This document shows, piece after piece, positions 12,701 to 24,300 of a stretch of DNA of 64,000 bases. A program made the translations under genes and the position numbers. The notes below the pieces were generated by a model. That model saw nothing but the letters and a program-made list of their open reading frames with translations, was not told the origin of the DNA and made no database searches. Positions within the stretch are counted from its first letter, which is position 1; every line of letters begins with the position of its first letter. Source of the stretch: Asterochloris sp. CNOR1 (lineage: Eukaryota > Chlorophyta > Trebouxiophyceae > Trebouxiales > Trebouxiaceae); assembly GCA_963969365.1 (NCBI GenBank), contig OZ017756.1:1426001-1490000 (forward strand), given 5' to 3'.

Positions 12701-15073
12701 GTGCTCATGTGTACTCCTTGCTGCAGTGCATGCAGGCACCCAACAAGTGCTTGATGCAGGCTGCTTCCCAGGCATGAACACTTTCCTTTTGGCTGCATCA
12801 CATGCTCTGTAGTGCACAGCAACACAGGCCGACAGGCTCAAGTCTGCGAGCTGCATAGGTGCCAGTCTGCACCATGCACAGCGTGAGGCTGGGCCTTACC
12901 TGCCACGCTGCCCCGAGCGCCGTTGGTCTCCCCTGGCTTACTTTGCGCCAGCTGGACCCAGTTCAGCGGCATGCCTGCATGGGGTCTGCAAGGCTCAGAG
13001 CAGCGCTGCTGGGTGCTCGTGCTGCGCTGGCAGCCAGCACACCTGGCAGGGACCCGCTGTGCTGCAGCAGAAACCTGCTTTGCCAAACAACAGCCCTCAA
13101 AACTGGCTGACCCACTCATCTGCAGCTTCAGAGCAGGCCAGGCGAATCCGTGTGCCCCGTTCATAAGACCCTATGTGCTCTGCTGGAGTTGCCTGACCAC
13201 GGCTCCCGAATGAGCTGGCAGGCACTGCCTGCTGCAGGCCTCTCGAGAAACAGGCTGATCTTCACCTGTCCGGCTGCCTGCTGGCAGTGTGTCAGCGTGA
13301 AATTGCCTGACCACATCACCTGCAAAAGCCAGCCGGCCTCCAAATCCTACAGCGCGCTGGCTGAGCCTCACCTGTTGGGGTGTCCGCTGGAAAATGTGTC
13401 AGCATGAGGTCGCCCAGCTGCGTGGCCCGCTCCAGGAATGGGGCCTGCCCCGAAAGATCAAACGCGCTGAGCAGGCCCCCTAAAATACGGATGTTGGTTT
13501 CAAACAGGCTCATCCGTGAGCCCACCTTGAACTGCAGGTCCTTCTCCACCCAGGCAGCTGCCCTGCAGACGGGACAGGACATATGATATGGAGGCAGCGC
13601 ATTGGGCAGGGAGCTTGATGACTGTGTCCCAGGCCACTTTATACTTGCAGTGAAGGCAGCGTGCATTAGTCAAGGCAAAGCCAGGCATAGGACACCGGCA
13701 GCGCTGTCAGAAGCAGAGCTGTCTTTGTCAGCACTGCCTGCCTCCCCAGTGCTCTGCACAGCATGTTCACTAGGCATAGGACACTGGCAGCACTGTGAAG
13801 CACAGGCAGCGCTGTCAAGAGTCAAGGAAATCTGTGCAGAGCGCTGGGGAGGCAGGTGGTGCTGGCAAAGAGAGCAAGTGATATGCAGGGCGATCGCAAA
13901 CAGCACAAGAGGCAGCAAGGGGGCGAGGCAGTGTGCGCCGCGCACAGCATGTTCGCACGAGAGCACCCTGCGCAGTGCTGAGGACAGGCCAGATTAGTTA
14001 AACTTCAAGGTTGTGCAGCATCCTAAGGCAGCCTTGTGAGGTGAGATTGCAGCCAGATGGCTGTGGCTCACACTTGGAACTCCTCTTTGAAGCCCAGCAT
14101 CCACAGGGAGCTGAGGCTGTCAACCAGAGTGGCCGCCATGTCCGCAAAGGGGGCATTCTCAGAGCTGCACAGGATGAGAGAACAGGAAGTGATGAGTTGG
14201 GTCAGCGCCATGTCGTAATCTGCCGGCAGAGCCTAGGGCTCAGCAGGTGTGTCGGGCAGGCAGCAGAACAGCATCTGTCACAGCTAATGTGTGGCAAGGT
14301 GTGAAGTTCGGGGCCAAAAGCATGCCATGCCCCACAACATGCCAACAGGGCAGGAGCACCTCATTGCAGGCTGGCCTGCAGGCAGGCAAGCGGACGAGTG
14401 ATCTGCCTGGCGCACAAGCTGGCACAACAAAGCAGGCGGCTCACCTGCGACCCTGCTTGCTGACAGGTTGCAGCTCATCTTTGCCCCATGCATGGGTTCT
14501 GTAGCCCTTCCAGGCATGGAGGAAGGCAGCCTTGATGGCTGCCTGCTTCTCCGTGTCAGCCACTCGAGCTAGGACTGCTGCTGCAGCGCCGTCAGCTCCA
14601 GCAGTTGCAGCAGCTGTGCTGTCAGCAGCAGGATCACCCTGTGGCACACTGCGGCTGCTGCTGGCAACAATGGTGTAGGTGGCCGTCTGCCCTGCTGCGT
14701 CAGCAGTCTGATTGGCATCCGCAACACTGTTTGCTTTGCCGGGAGTTCCAGTTAAGATGAAGGGGCGCTTGCCGAGGGAGGCACTTTCTGTGCAGCAAAC
14801 CTGCAAGCCAGCACCCCACGCAGGTTTAGTTCAATGCAAACAGGGTCCCCTCCAAATCAAATGCTATGGGCCTCCCACCTTGGATTGGCCCCAAATTGCC
14901 CCAGAGTAGAAGGCTGCCACCACAAAGACGGAGCTGATGAGCTGCACATTGAAGTGGACCTGTGAAGGTCAGGGGGCAGAGAATTCATGGCATGCGCAGT
15001 ACATCGTGAACTTACTAGCCACCAGAAGACCGCCCTCAATCCTGGCGATCTCCGCTGCATTGGCAGCAGTCAT
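9720..15073 (-). CDS. class I alpha-1,2-mannosidase (GH47)
   Basis: ER/Golgi enzyme trimming alpha-1,2-mannose from N-glycans. Sixteen exons join in frame to a 573-residue protein: 15073-15023, 14959-14879, 14800-14445, 14164-14072, 13562-13372, 12974-12900, 12595-12480, 11993-11868, 11144-11028, 10751-10653, 10571-10517, 10433-10348, 10208-10092, 10011-9973, 9908-9816, 9746-9720. Exon 2 is a type II membrane anchor ([16 protein letters not shown]). Exon 3 is an Ala/Thr/Ser-rich stem ending in the family sequence [15 protein letters not shown]. Later hallmarks are [39 protein letters not shown], the disulfide pair ([13 protein letters not shown] and AHTCWVMY), LRPEAVE, and catalytic [14 protein letters not shown], ending near NTEAHALL. 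Length and motif order are normal for the family. Introns after 11028, 10348 and 9973 have GC donors. Confidence 0.93.
11578..11625. repeat. relic of GH47 exon 3' end
   Basis: On the minus strand it repeats the end of exon 11993-11868 (CTCCTTGAGCAGCCCCA against CTCCTCAAGCAGCCCCA) followed by a GTAAGA donor. Confidence 0.75.
13183..13310. repeat. relics of GH47 exon 3' end plus donor
   Basis: 13261-13310 copies 13368-13415 (end of exon 13562-13372 with donor), offset about 108 bp. A shorter third piece at 13183-13205 repeats part of the second. Confidence 0.75.
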
Positions 15074-15306
15074 ACAGCCGTCGTTTGAAACGCGTCAAAG
15101 TTTGACCATTCAGGCAGCTGAGTGAGGCAGCCGATCGGCTCTGCAAGGAGCTCAAGCAGTGGCAAAGAACGAGGGTCATGCATTTCATACGGGATTGGAC
15201 AGTAAGGCACCTGGACTCAGTGGGGAGACTGCCACATTTTCACTGGAGTTCATTAGTGGGGTGCTACTGGAAGCTGCAGACTGTGCTCAATGTCAAGTTT
15301 TGCTGA
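15074..15306. other. intergenic, two minus-strand genes
   Basis: 233 bp between the stop of the helicase gene and the ATG of the mannosidase gene, both on the minus strand. No extra coding signal was found. Confidence 0.5.
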
Positions 15307-18300
15307 TCAGCGCTTGCGGAGTTTGCCTTTCCTGACGTTGCGCTTGGGCTGAAAGCCACCTGCCTGGTGCTTGTTGCCTTTCTTGGGCTTCTTAGCCAGC
15401 GCAGCCTTTTCCATGTCAGTCAGCTCGGTGTCCCCCTTTCTGGGCGCCCTCACAAACCCCTTGACCATCTTCAAGGGGTCTGCACCTGAGAGTCTCCGTC
15501 GTGCAGCGGGCCTGGGCCCTGCACAACACATCATGCCTCAGGACGATGTGTCCCGCACGCATGCAGCGTGAGCGCCTGATTGATGGCTTTCATTTGCTCG
15601 TGGGCATGCCGGTGACAGTTCAGCCTGATTTTGTGATCACACTCCTGATCAACCTCAGGCACCACATCGCAGATGGTGCAGAAGTGCAGCACCAGCTGGC
15701 CAGATCACACCATGAGACATTGAGCCCATCTGTCTGAAATGCAGATAGGCTCAACGTGAAAAGGCTGCTGCTGCTGCAGTGTCAGGGCTCACTTTTCATT
15801 GCCATGTCTCCTGCGTCATTTCCTGTTGTCTTCTCCCTCAGGTATGTTGGCAGGGTGCGCAGATGGAGCTGAGGCGTGGCAGCTGACAAGGCCTTGTCAT
15901 GCTTCAGTAGAGTAAGGTCGCCTGCAGGCATTTAAAGTGGCCATCAAGGCCCCAAGCATGCCCACGATACCTGCTTTGTGATGCTGATTGAGGACAGACA
16001 GCCCATTGTTCCAGAGCAAAGGTGGGGCTGACCCAGGCTGCCAACAAGCAGGTCAGCAGGGTGCAGCCAGCCATCTGTAAGTTGACCTGCCACCTATATT
16101 CAAACCTGACACAAAGCACCAGGCTTGCCTGGGTGATCCTCAAAGTGGGCTTTGAGCCGCTCAGAGTTTAGCAGCTCCAGCCGCAGCTCCTTGGCCCGCG
16201 CCTGCACAGCAGCTGGAATGAATGTGACTCTGGCAGCATGGAAGGCGTCCAAGGCAGTCAGCAAGCACCGAGCAGTAAAGGTCTTCCCCCACTACATAAC
16301 TGCCACTGAAGCTCAGATGCTGGGATTGGAAACCTCTCTGAGATCTTGAGGGGCAAGGCAGCTGATGCAGGAGGCATCACAACGAAGGCGGTGGAAGGGG
16401 CTGGGTGCCTGCCGTGCATCCCTAACATAAGCTGCCCTGCCACAGCTGCTCGCCACAACACTGCGGTGACTTGCGTTAAGGCCCCTTTTCCTCCCGCCAA
16501 CAACAGGTCTGGCTTGCGCTCACCTCGACGAGTGACAGCGTTAGTGCCCCTGACTCAATGACTTACCGTACTGCAGGGCCACTTGACTTACCGAACTGCA
16601 GGGCCACTTGAAAATTACTGGATCGACCCAGGAGGGAGCAGGAGCCCACCTCTTTGATGACTGTCTTGGTGAGGGACCGTGCTACATCCTCACCACGATA
16701 GCGCAGAGCATTGATGGCTTCCTTGGTGAGTCGTGGGTAGGACGGCAGGCCTGCACCCAGGTCAGCTGTGCCATGCTCCGCATTGCCGCCGCCTGCACAA
16801 ATGGACCAGCAGGGTGCCTCTGGCTGGCAAGCGCTCAACAACCTGGGGCTACCCTGTTGAGCCAAGCACATAAGGGCTGCCCCACGCCATCGCCATATCC
16901 CTGCCCCCATACGTTTGCACTCCCTGCACAAGCAGACCAGCAGAGTTCTGCTGGCAAGCGCACAGCACTTGTGGCTGGTGCCAAGGGTATGACTGCAGGC
17001 CACCCGCACATGCAGCTGGTGCCCTGCTACAATTGGACTGCAGGCCTCTGAACAAGCCCGCCCGCAGGTCTGGGGTCGGGGATAAGATTGACATGGCACT
17101 CTGGTGCAGACCCTATCATGGAAGGCTTTGAAGCTTGCGCAGACCAGAAGTGGTCTGATGCGGCTGTTCTGCAGAAAACAAGCCACAGATAGTGTGCCAG
17201 GCAGCGTTCCAGAACATTATGAGTGCTTTTAGCGCACCTGCACAGTAGACCTGCAGCCTTGAGGAGGCCAGCTGCCCATTGGCTGAGGGTGAGGCCCTAA
17301 CGGTTCCACCTGGTAGCTGCACGTAAGCTGGCTAAAATCACCTGGGCGCCACTTTGTGTGTGCAGTCTTCCGCAACTGCAGTGGGTCCAGAGCCAATGCA
17401 TACTTGGATTCAATGCGTTCCCTTATCTGCCTGATGGCTGCTCTGCAGCGCCACAAAAAGTTGTGCAGGTCCTGTGCATGCATCCGACAGCAGGGACGCC
17501 CACTTAGGAGAATGGCTCACCCAGGCTTGCTGACAGCTCCTCAGCAAAGGCACCCTCCTCAGGAGCCACCAGAGTGATGGCCTCCCCGGTCTGTCCTGCC
17601 CTGCCAGTGCGCCCCACACGGTGCACATATCTGCAGCCAGTGACAAGGTGTAGACAGCGCAACCTCACCAGGACTACAGGCTACAGCAGGCACATGCTAG
17701 CATCAGGCTGAGAGCTCAAGACACAGGCTGGGCCTGTCTGGAACTCCCTGGCTGCCAGCAGGCTTGTGCCATCTGGTGTCATGCCGTCCAGAGGGGACCA
17801 AAGCAAAATGGCGGGGCAAAAGTTGTCATGATGCAAAGCAGAGCACCCTTGACATTATGCCCCAGCTCCACCAGGCAGCGGCTGGGGTAGGCCCATCTTG
17901 GCCATAGTGCAGGGGTGGCCAGGTCCCCTGCTGCACGCAGAGGCTGAGGGCGTAGGGACAGCTCTCACCCTGACAATGTCTGTGGAAGATCCATGTTGAC
18001 CACAGTGCAGACTCCCTTGAAGTCAATCCCCCTCGTGACACCATATTCCTGGCCTGCATTGTCTGCAGGGCAACCCTTGCGCTTCTGTCCCTTCTGCTGC
18101 TGTTTAGCGCCCGCTGACTTCTTCTTCGGGACCTCCTGCAGAAATGCAGCAGTCGTCAGCACCACAACCTGCTCATCACCTGCCACAGGGTGGCAGAAGC
18201 AGCATGCATGCCACCAACGTGCGGCATGGTGCAGCTGTCAACCCCTGCAAAGACTGGAGCCAGCTCAGGAACTTGCTCAGGAGAGCAACATGCAAGGGAA

Positions 18301-20935
18301 GACCGTCTGGCGCCCATGGTAAGCAGAGCAGAGCTGACTCGGCGCCCTGCAGCTGTGGGGCCAGGGAAGCTGCAGACCCCGTTGGTGCAGAGATGCTGCA
18401 CAGGTTGCACACCTCAGCTTGGCAGGGAGGGTGCGCTGAGTTCAATGCAGCTGGATGCCCATGCAGAGGTGTTGCACGCTCCTCACCTCGGCTGAGAAGC
18501 TGTTGTCAGGCTCATCGTCCAGCCCTGCAGCATCGGCTGCTGCTAGCACATCTGCCTTCCGCTTGGCGCCAGCCTGATGCTGCTGGGCCGGCGCCTTGGC
18601 GGGGTCGTCGGTGGCAATGAGGTAGTCAAACAGTCCCCTGTTGAACTCCTGCAGGTACCGACCACAGCTTCTCGCCCACTGGCCTGGCTGAGCATGCAGA
18701 GCAGCGCCATGCGGTCTGGCCACTGCAGCTTCTGTGACGCATGATACGGCATTTCAGGATGGCAGCAGCTCCAGCAGTGCCCAGTCTGCTGGCCATATCG
18801 CGCCCTGCTGCAACCAGCAGCGGCTAGCAGTCGGCACTGACTCTTGAGCTGGGACCTCAAAGTCAGGCAGGCACCCCCAAGGGCGCTGGCACACCCCTGT
18901 TGTGGCTGGCAGGGCCCAGCATGCAGCACTGCCCCAGACTGGCCTCCTCACCAGAAGAGCAGGTTTGCAGCCATGCTGGCAGCAGGATGCCCAGCTTCAG
19001 CCAAGTGGTACAAGGCCCTAGGGTGGATACAATGTGGTGGTTGGGTAAAAGCAGCTGCGAGTTGAGCATCGTGCTTGCCCCCCACAGCAGGAGTCACAGG
19101 CAACAGGATGTCAAGGCTTTGCCGACAGGGTTTGGTGGCGGCTGTTGAGCAGCACCTTGAACTCCTGTAACCCCCCAAGACAGCAGTACCCCCAGGACCC
19201 CCAACCTTGCCTGCAAAATGTGGTGGCGGCTGTTGAGCGGCAGCTCTGAGTTCAGCACTGCGCTGCGGATGCCAAAGGCCTCCAGAAAGAGGCGGAGGCG
19301 GTATCCTGAGTCGATGCTGTTGACAAACACCAAGACCTTGCGGCGGACTGACCCCAGGCGCAGCAGTGCCATGACTGCCAGCAGCTTGTCAGACCTGCAG
19401 CAGGCAGCTGGCACTTGGCTCAGCGATTCCATGTCTCACCAAGCCACAGGTGGATGTGTGCAGCAGCCAGACTTTGCCAGATCTTCCCAGCTTGCAGCAT
19501 CTCAGATTGCTCCCGCCACCAGCATACATCACATGAATCACATTGAGCGCAGCAACTCAATACAAATCTTTGTGAAGGGACAGCATACTGGCAGCATGTG
19601 GTCTGGCCCATCTTTGCATTTTGTCCGCTGCTGCCAGTGCATGTGCGCCTGCCTCACCCATCACAGGCCAGCCAAGTGTGAGCAAGGCTGTCCTTGCTGC
19701 CAGGCTGCCCTGCCCAGGTCCTGAGATAGACGTGCACAGCAGGTGCCTGTGTGCTTACAGGCAGTACATTGGCTGTCTGCCCCACCTGTTGCAGTCCAAC
19801 CTGAAGTGAGCGATGCTGTCCGCGCTGCCGGCCCCATTGGCAGCCGCCAGAGTGTCCTGCCTGGGATGCAGGTCCAGGCATGATACTTCTAGGGGGTTGT
19901 GCAGCATCAGCTTTTCCAGGCGTCGCACATCCTCGCTGGTGGTGGCGCTCATCAGCATGCACTGGCAGGCCCGGGGGACCTGCAGGTGGGGAACAGTCTT
20001 GCTGTGTGCCCGCTGTCTGGTCAGAGAGGGGTGCCAATCATCCTTGCTGGTTTGTGGTTATAAACCCACCTGGGGTGCAATGGCCTGCAGGTCCTCCTCA
20101 TACTCATGCAGCAGCAGCATGTCTGCCTCATCCAGCACCAGCGCGCACAGGTGCTGCTGCAGTGTCTCCGTGGGCAGCAGGCCTGACTTGAGGGTTCTGG
20201 CCACCCGGCCGGGAGTAGACACCACAATGGGCCCTGCTGTGCGCACAGCAGTGGCCTGTACTGCCTGGGGGCCCTCTGCTGTGCAGACTGTGGCCTTCAG
20301 GCCGCAGTGGACGCCCACAGCTGCAGCTTCCTCAGCCACCTGCACAGTGCAGGGTGCTCTGTCCTTCATTGGCACAAGAGAAATGGGCTCCTGGGCTCCG
20401 ACGAGACTTTGTTTGACACACGTTGATTTTGCACAGCACCACTGTAGTATGTGTGTGTGCTGGGCATCCAGGAGCAAAGCCCAAGCAGCAGCGTCTAAGA
20501 TGAGAACGTGCAGGAGTGCAGCCCCCGACATTGACAAGAAGAGCTCCAGCTGAGCAGAGGATGAGAAAATCAACTGAGCTCACCTGCTCGCAGAGCTCCC
20601 GCGTTGGCACCATAATGAGCGCCTGCCAGCCTTGGGGCCCCTTGCCCTGCTGCAGGACCCTGTGCATGACGGGCAGCAGGTAGGCAAGGGTCTTACCAGA
20701 CCCAGTCCGTGCCTGTGCAATGACGTCCCGGCCGGACAGGGCCTCTGGAATGCATCTGGCCTGCACTTCAGCTGGGGCCATGAGTCATGCGTATCACAAG
20801 GAGACACACTGAGGCTTTGCAACATACCTGCACAGGAGTTGGAGTCACCAGCTCCTTCTTGTGCAGTGCCTGTAGCAGCTTGACATCTAGTTGGAGATCC
20901 TCAAATACTTGAGCTCCTGAGTCCTGAGGTCCCAT
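15307..20935 (-). CDS. DBP9: DEAD-box RNA helicase, DBP9/DDX56 family
   Basis: Probable nucleolar ATP-dependent RNA helicase for 60S ribosome assembly. Twelve exons join in frame to 623 residues: 20935-20828, 20760-20584, 20339-20070, 19979-19801, 19394-19211, 18648-18487, 18135-17969, 17630-17521, 16750-16650, 16201-16129, 15921-15793, 15518-15307. Motifs in order: Q motif (FEDL...TPTPVQ), I ARTGSGKT, Ia PTRELCEQ, Ib [47 protein letters not shown]. The DBP9 signature is the Lys/Ala-rich insertion between IATDD and the motif V region (exons 18648-17969), and the tail with [30 protein letters not shown] and a basic end GKLRKR. Introns after 19211 and 16129 have GC donors. The 17521 end is one of two possible donors; an alternative adds a 17345-17475 exon (see findings). 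Confidence 0.92.
19132..19165. repeat. relic of DBP9 exon 3' end
   Basis: TGGTGGCGGCTGTTGAGCAGC at 19133 repeats 19221 (end of exon 19394-19211) at 88-bp spacing. Confidence 0.75.
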
Positions 20936-21319
20936 ACCGCCTATGCTTTTTGAGTGTAAGCGTTGCTAGGGCAGGCCGCTTAATTTGGCCTATCTGACAA
21001 ACCCCTTCTTGAAAAATGCAAGTGGGGCTATTCAATTGGGCATCCCCTATGGAAATGGCCGTGAGGAACAGGGGCAATATCCATCTGCCTTCAAGCCCTG
21101 CATGTGCATGCACGGGTGCTTGAAGCCAAGGCTGTGCTCATGATGTGAGGTAGGCCTATCCAGCAGCCTCAGGTGCTCATGTACACCATGAAGCTTGGTG
21201 AGTAGGCCAAGGCAATGTCTGCTGCCACACAGATGAAAGGCTGAATCTGGGTCAGCCTTGACACCAGGCCAACATCAGCAGGCTCAGCACAGGGCAGCAA
21301 CTGAGGGGCAGCAACCAGG
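20936..21319. other. divergent intergenic region (shared promoter)
   Basis: 384 bp between the start codons of the helicase (-) and the channel gene (+); it must carry both promoters. No ORF with family support and no clear motif seen. Confidence 0.55.
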
Positions 21320-24300
21320 ATGGACACTCACACCCACAACGAGCTGAAGAGGCTGCACGCCGAGCTGCTTCTGCGGCAGAAGTCTGCAAATGCCAGGCTC
21401 AACAAGCGGCGAGGTCTCATCAGGCACGTTGTCGCCCATCAGCTGGGCATAAGAGCATGGCGTGCAGTTACAAGCGTGCATCTGCTGTGCCAAAGCAGCA
21501 AGTGGTTCTGGGGAGCAGTGGCAGGGCTGTGCCGCATGCTCCTAGACTCTTCATTGCCTGCTGCCCAAGACTTTGTGCCCGCTGCAGGCCACTGAGTGAA
21601 GGACTCATCCAATTCAACAACCCCCAAGGCCTGAGCGCAGCCTCAGGCGCTCTTCAGGAGAGAATGGGCATGCACAAGCCGTTCTACCTGCTAGATCCTG
21701 AGGTGTGCCCTGCCTCTTCCATCTATGCTGCAACATGGAAAGGCCAGATATCGAAGCACGGAGCTCTTTTGCCAACCAAGCAGTCCTGCCGTGACAAAGA
21801 AGCAGGTCATAGGCTGCCAAATAAACCACGAGTGGGTGAAACTGCTGCCTTGTGCCAGCATGCTGCAGTGCCAATGCATGCTGCTTCGCTGTGCTCAGTG
21901 GCAATTCAAAGGCTGATTCAGGCCAAGCTGGCCAAGGCATAGGCCTTTGGCCTCAAGCATTGTCTCCTGTTGACAGGCTACACAGACAGCCTTTTTTTGG
22001 TGACCAGCACATGGCAGACCAGATCAGCACACCACACAGCAAGGCTCAGCTAGAACCTTGGCATCAAGTCATCGCCCTGGCAGTTGGCTGTGCCGGCTTC
22101 GCAGTTCAACTTCCAGGGCTCTCAGCTGTATTTTGCCATGTGCAGGGCTGCAATCTTGCTGTTTCAACTAGGCTGCCAAATTGCAGAGCCCAGCAGCTGT
22201 GCTCCGCTATGTGCAGGGCGCCTTCTGCCGCATCTGGAACAGCTTTGCAGTGGTCATGATATTCCTACTTGTGTTCTATCTACCCGTTCTAGTAGCATAC
22301 TTTGATGAGCCAGAGCAGTGGTGGGTACTCTGGCTATCTCTGTCTCTTGACTGCCGTGCTACTCAGTCCATGTGCTGGTGTCTCCAGCCTGCAGCAGCTG
22401 TGTGGATAGGCCTGCCCTGCTTCTCGTCCCAGGTGCTGTTTCCAGCCCGTTCCTGGGCTGGGCCCAGAATGTTTACTGTGCGCTGCTGCTCACCCTTTAG
22501 GGGTTGTGCCATGGCATTCCCAGCCTGGGTCTTGCGTGTGCAGCACCTGCTCAGCACAGCTGTCCTGTCTCAACGGCTCCCACCAGCATGACCACAAGCT
22601 GTGTCTTGCAGCGATTACTGCACCATCAGTGGCGGCAACCGCATGGGGCCCTCATATCACCCTGGCAACAGTTATGATAAGGGGTGGCGCATCTTCCCCG
22701 TCATGACAAACTACTTTTTCTTGGTGAGCGCTGGTCAGTGGCATGATCACTGGCGCTTTCACCAGGCCTCAGTGATGAGGTGCTCGTTGGTGATTGTCGG
22801 CACCCCGGCGCGGCAGCAACCGTGCTGCATTGTGTGTTGCGATTGACCTGTATTGATATATTTGTTGACTACAAGCGCCTGACAGGGTGTCCAATTCCCC
22901 TGGAGTGAAAAAGGTGCCTCCACGCATGCTGTAGGTAGACATTATTGTCCAGATGATCACAGGCGTGACTGAGGCAGATGGGGCCCGCAACTACAGCCTG
23001 AAAGCCATCTGGTGTGCTCTTGACTAAAGTTGGTGCCTTATGCTCACAGTCGCTGTCTGCATCTTGCATTTTCGCTCTCTGCCGCCTCCAGTCTGTGAGC
23101 ATCACGGACTGGAAGAAGCTGCAGCTGATTCCAGCTGCCACAAGCCCAGCAGCCGCTGCCATGAGCCTGCTAAGCATCAGGGTTGCAGCTAGGGCAAGCC
23201 ACCTGCCTGCCAATCAAGCTTCCTGATCAGAAGAAGAAGCCAGCTGGCAGTGCGACTTGCCAAGCTGCTGTCTCAGCCTGTCGAACTTTACAAGAACATG
23301 GTGGCTGCAGCATGTTGGACTTTGGCTGGCCATCTGCAGGCGGCGCTACATCAGAGTCTGGTTCTGGGTGGATGCCATCAGCTGCATCCCTCTGGAGTGC
23401 ATCCTCTTCACAGCTGCCCCCGGTGTCTATTTCTACAACCTGCCAAATCTTATACGGTGGGTACAAACTGGGTCTGTTTGCCACTTGTTTCTCCCTCAGT
23501 GCTATTGGCCCCTGGGGCTTCATTTCTATATGCACTCGAAAGGCAGTCCAGCCCTGGCCTCCATACTTCAAATGCACTGCAAAGGCAGTCCAGCCGCGGC
23601 CTCCATACTGGCCTGGCCCTGGTGGCTGGAGCCTTAAGAGAGTTCAGTTTCGGTGCCCTCAGTAGACACAAGCTGAAAGAGACTTCTGTGTCACCTCTGT
23701 GCAGCTGCCAGCAACCGCCCCAGCAACCTATCCGCACAGCTTGCTCAGTGGGCGGCCTGCCAGCAGCTGCATCTATTCTGCATGTGTCATTATGCCCAGG
23801 CAGCCCTCCAGCAGCATGCCTCAGTGCTACATCCCAAATGCCAAGATGACATGAGTTCCACTTGAGTCCTGCATGCCGCTGCACCTAGTGACATGCTGTG
23901 TTGCTCCCAGCAGACCCTCCATGCCTCAGTGCACAGTGCAGACTGCTGGTGCAGCTTGTTTTAGCGCCTGTCTGCAGGCAGCTGCATTCATCCAGCGCCC
24001 ATGACAGCCCTTCCAGCAGCATGCACCAATGCCCATTGCTGAGACAATGTGTTCCCTGCCTGCCGTCAAACTGACGCGTTCGTTGGCAGGCTGCGCCACC
24101 CACAGCAGTGGTGTCAGGCTGCTGCATTAGCATGCACCAGCCCTCTATGTTGTAGGAAGGCGCATGACCTGTGCCGGCCTGCAGGCTGCTGCGCGTCGTT
24201 GGCATTCGGCGCCGCGCGCAGGGCAGTCCCTTCAGGTGGATCGACTACATTTCAGACGTGCGACAGGAGTTCAGCTTTGGTGCCCGGCGGCTAAGTGCGG

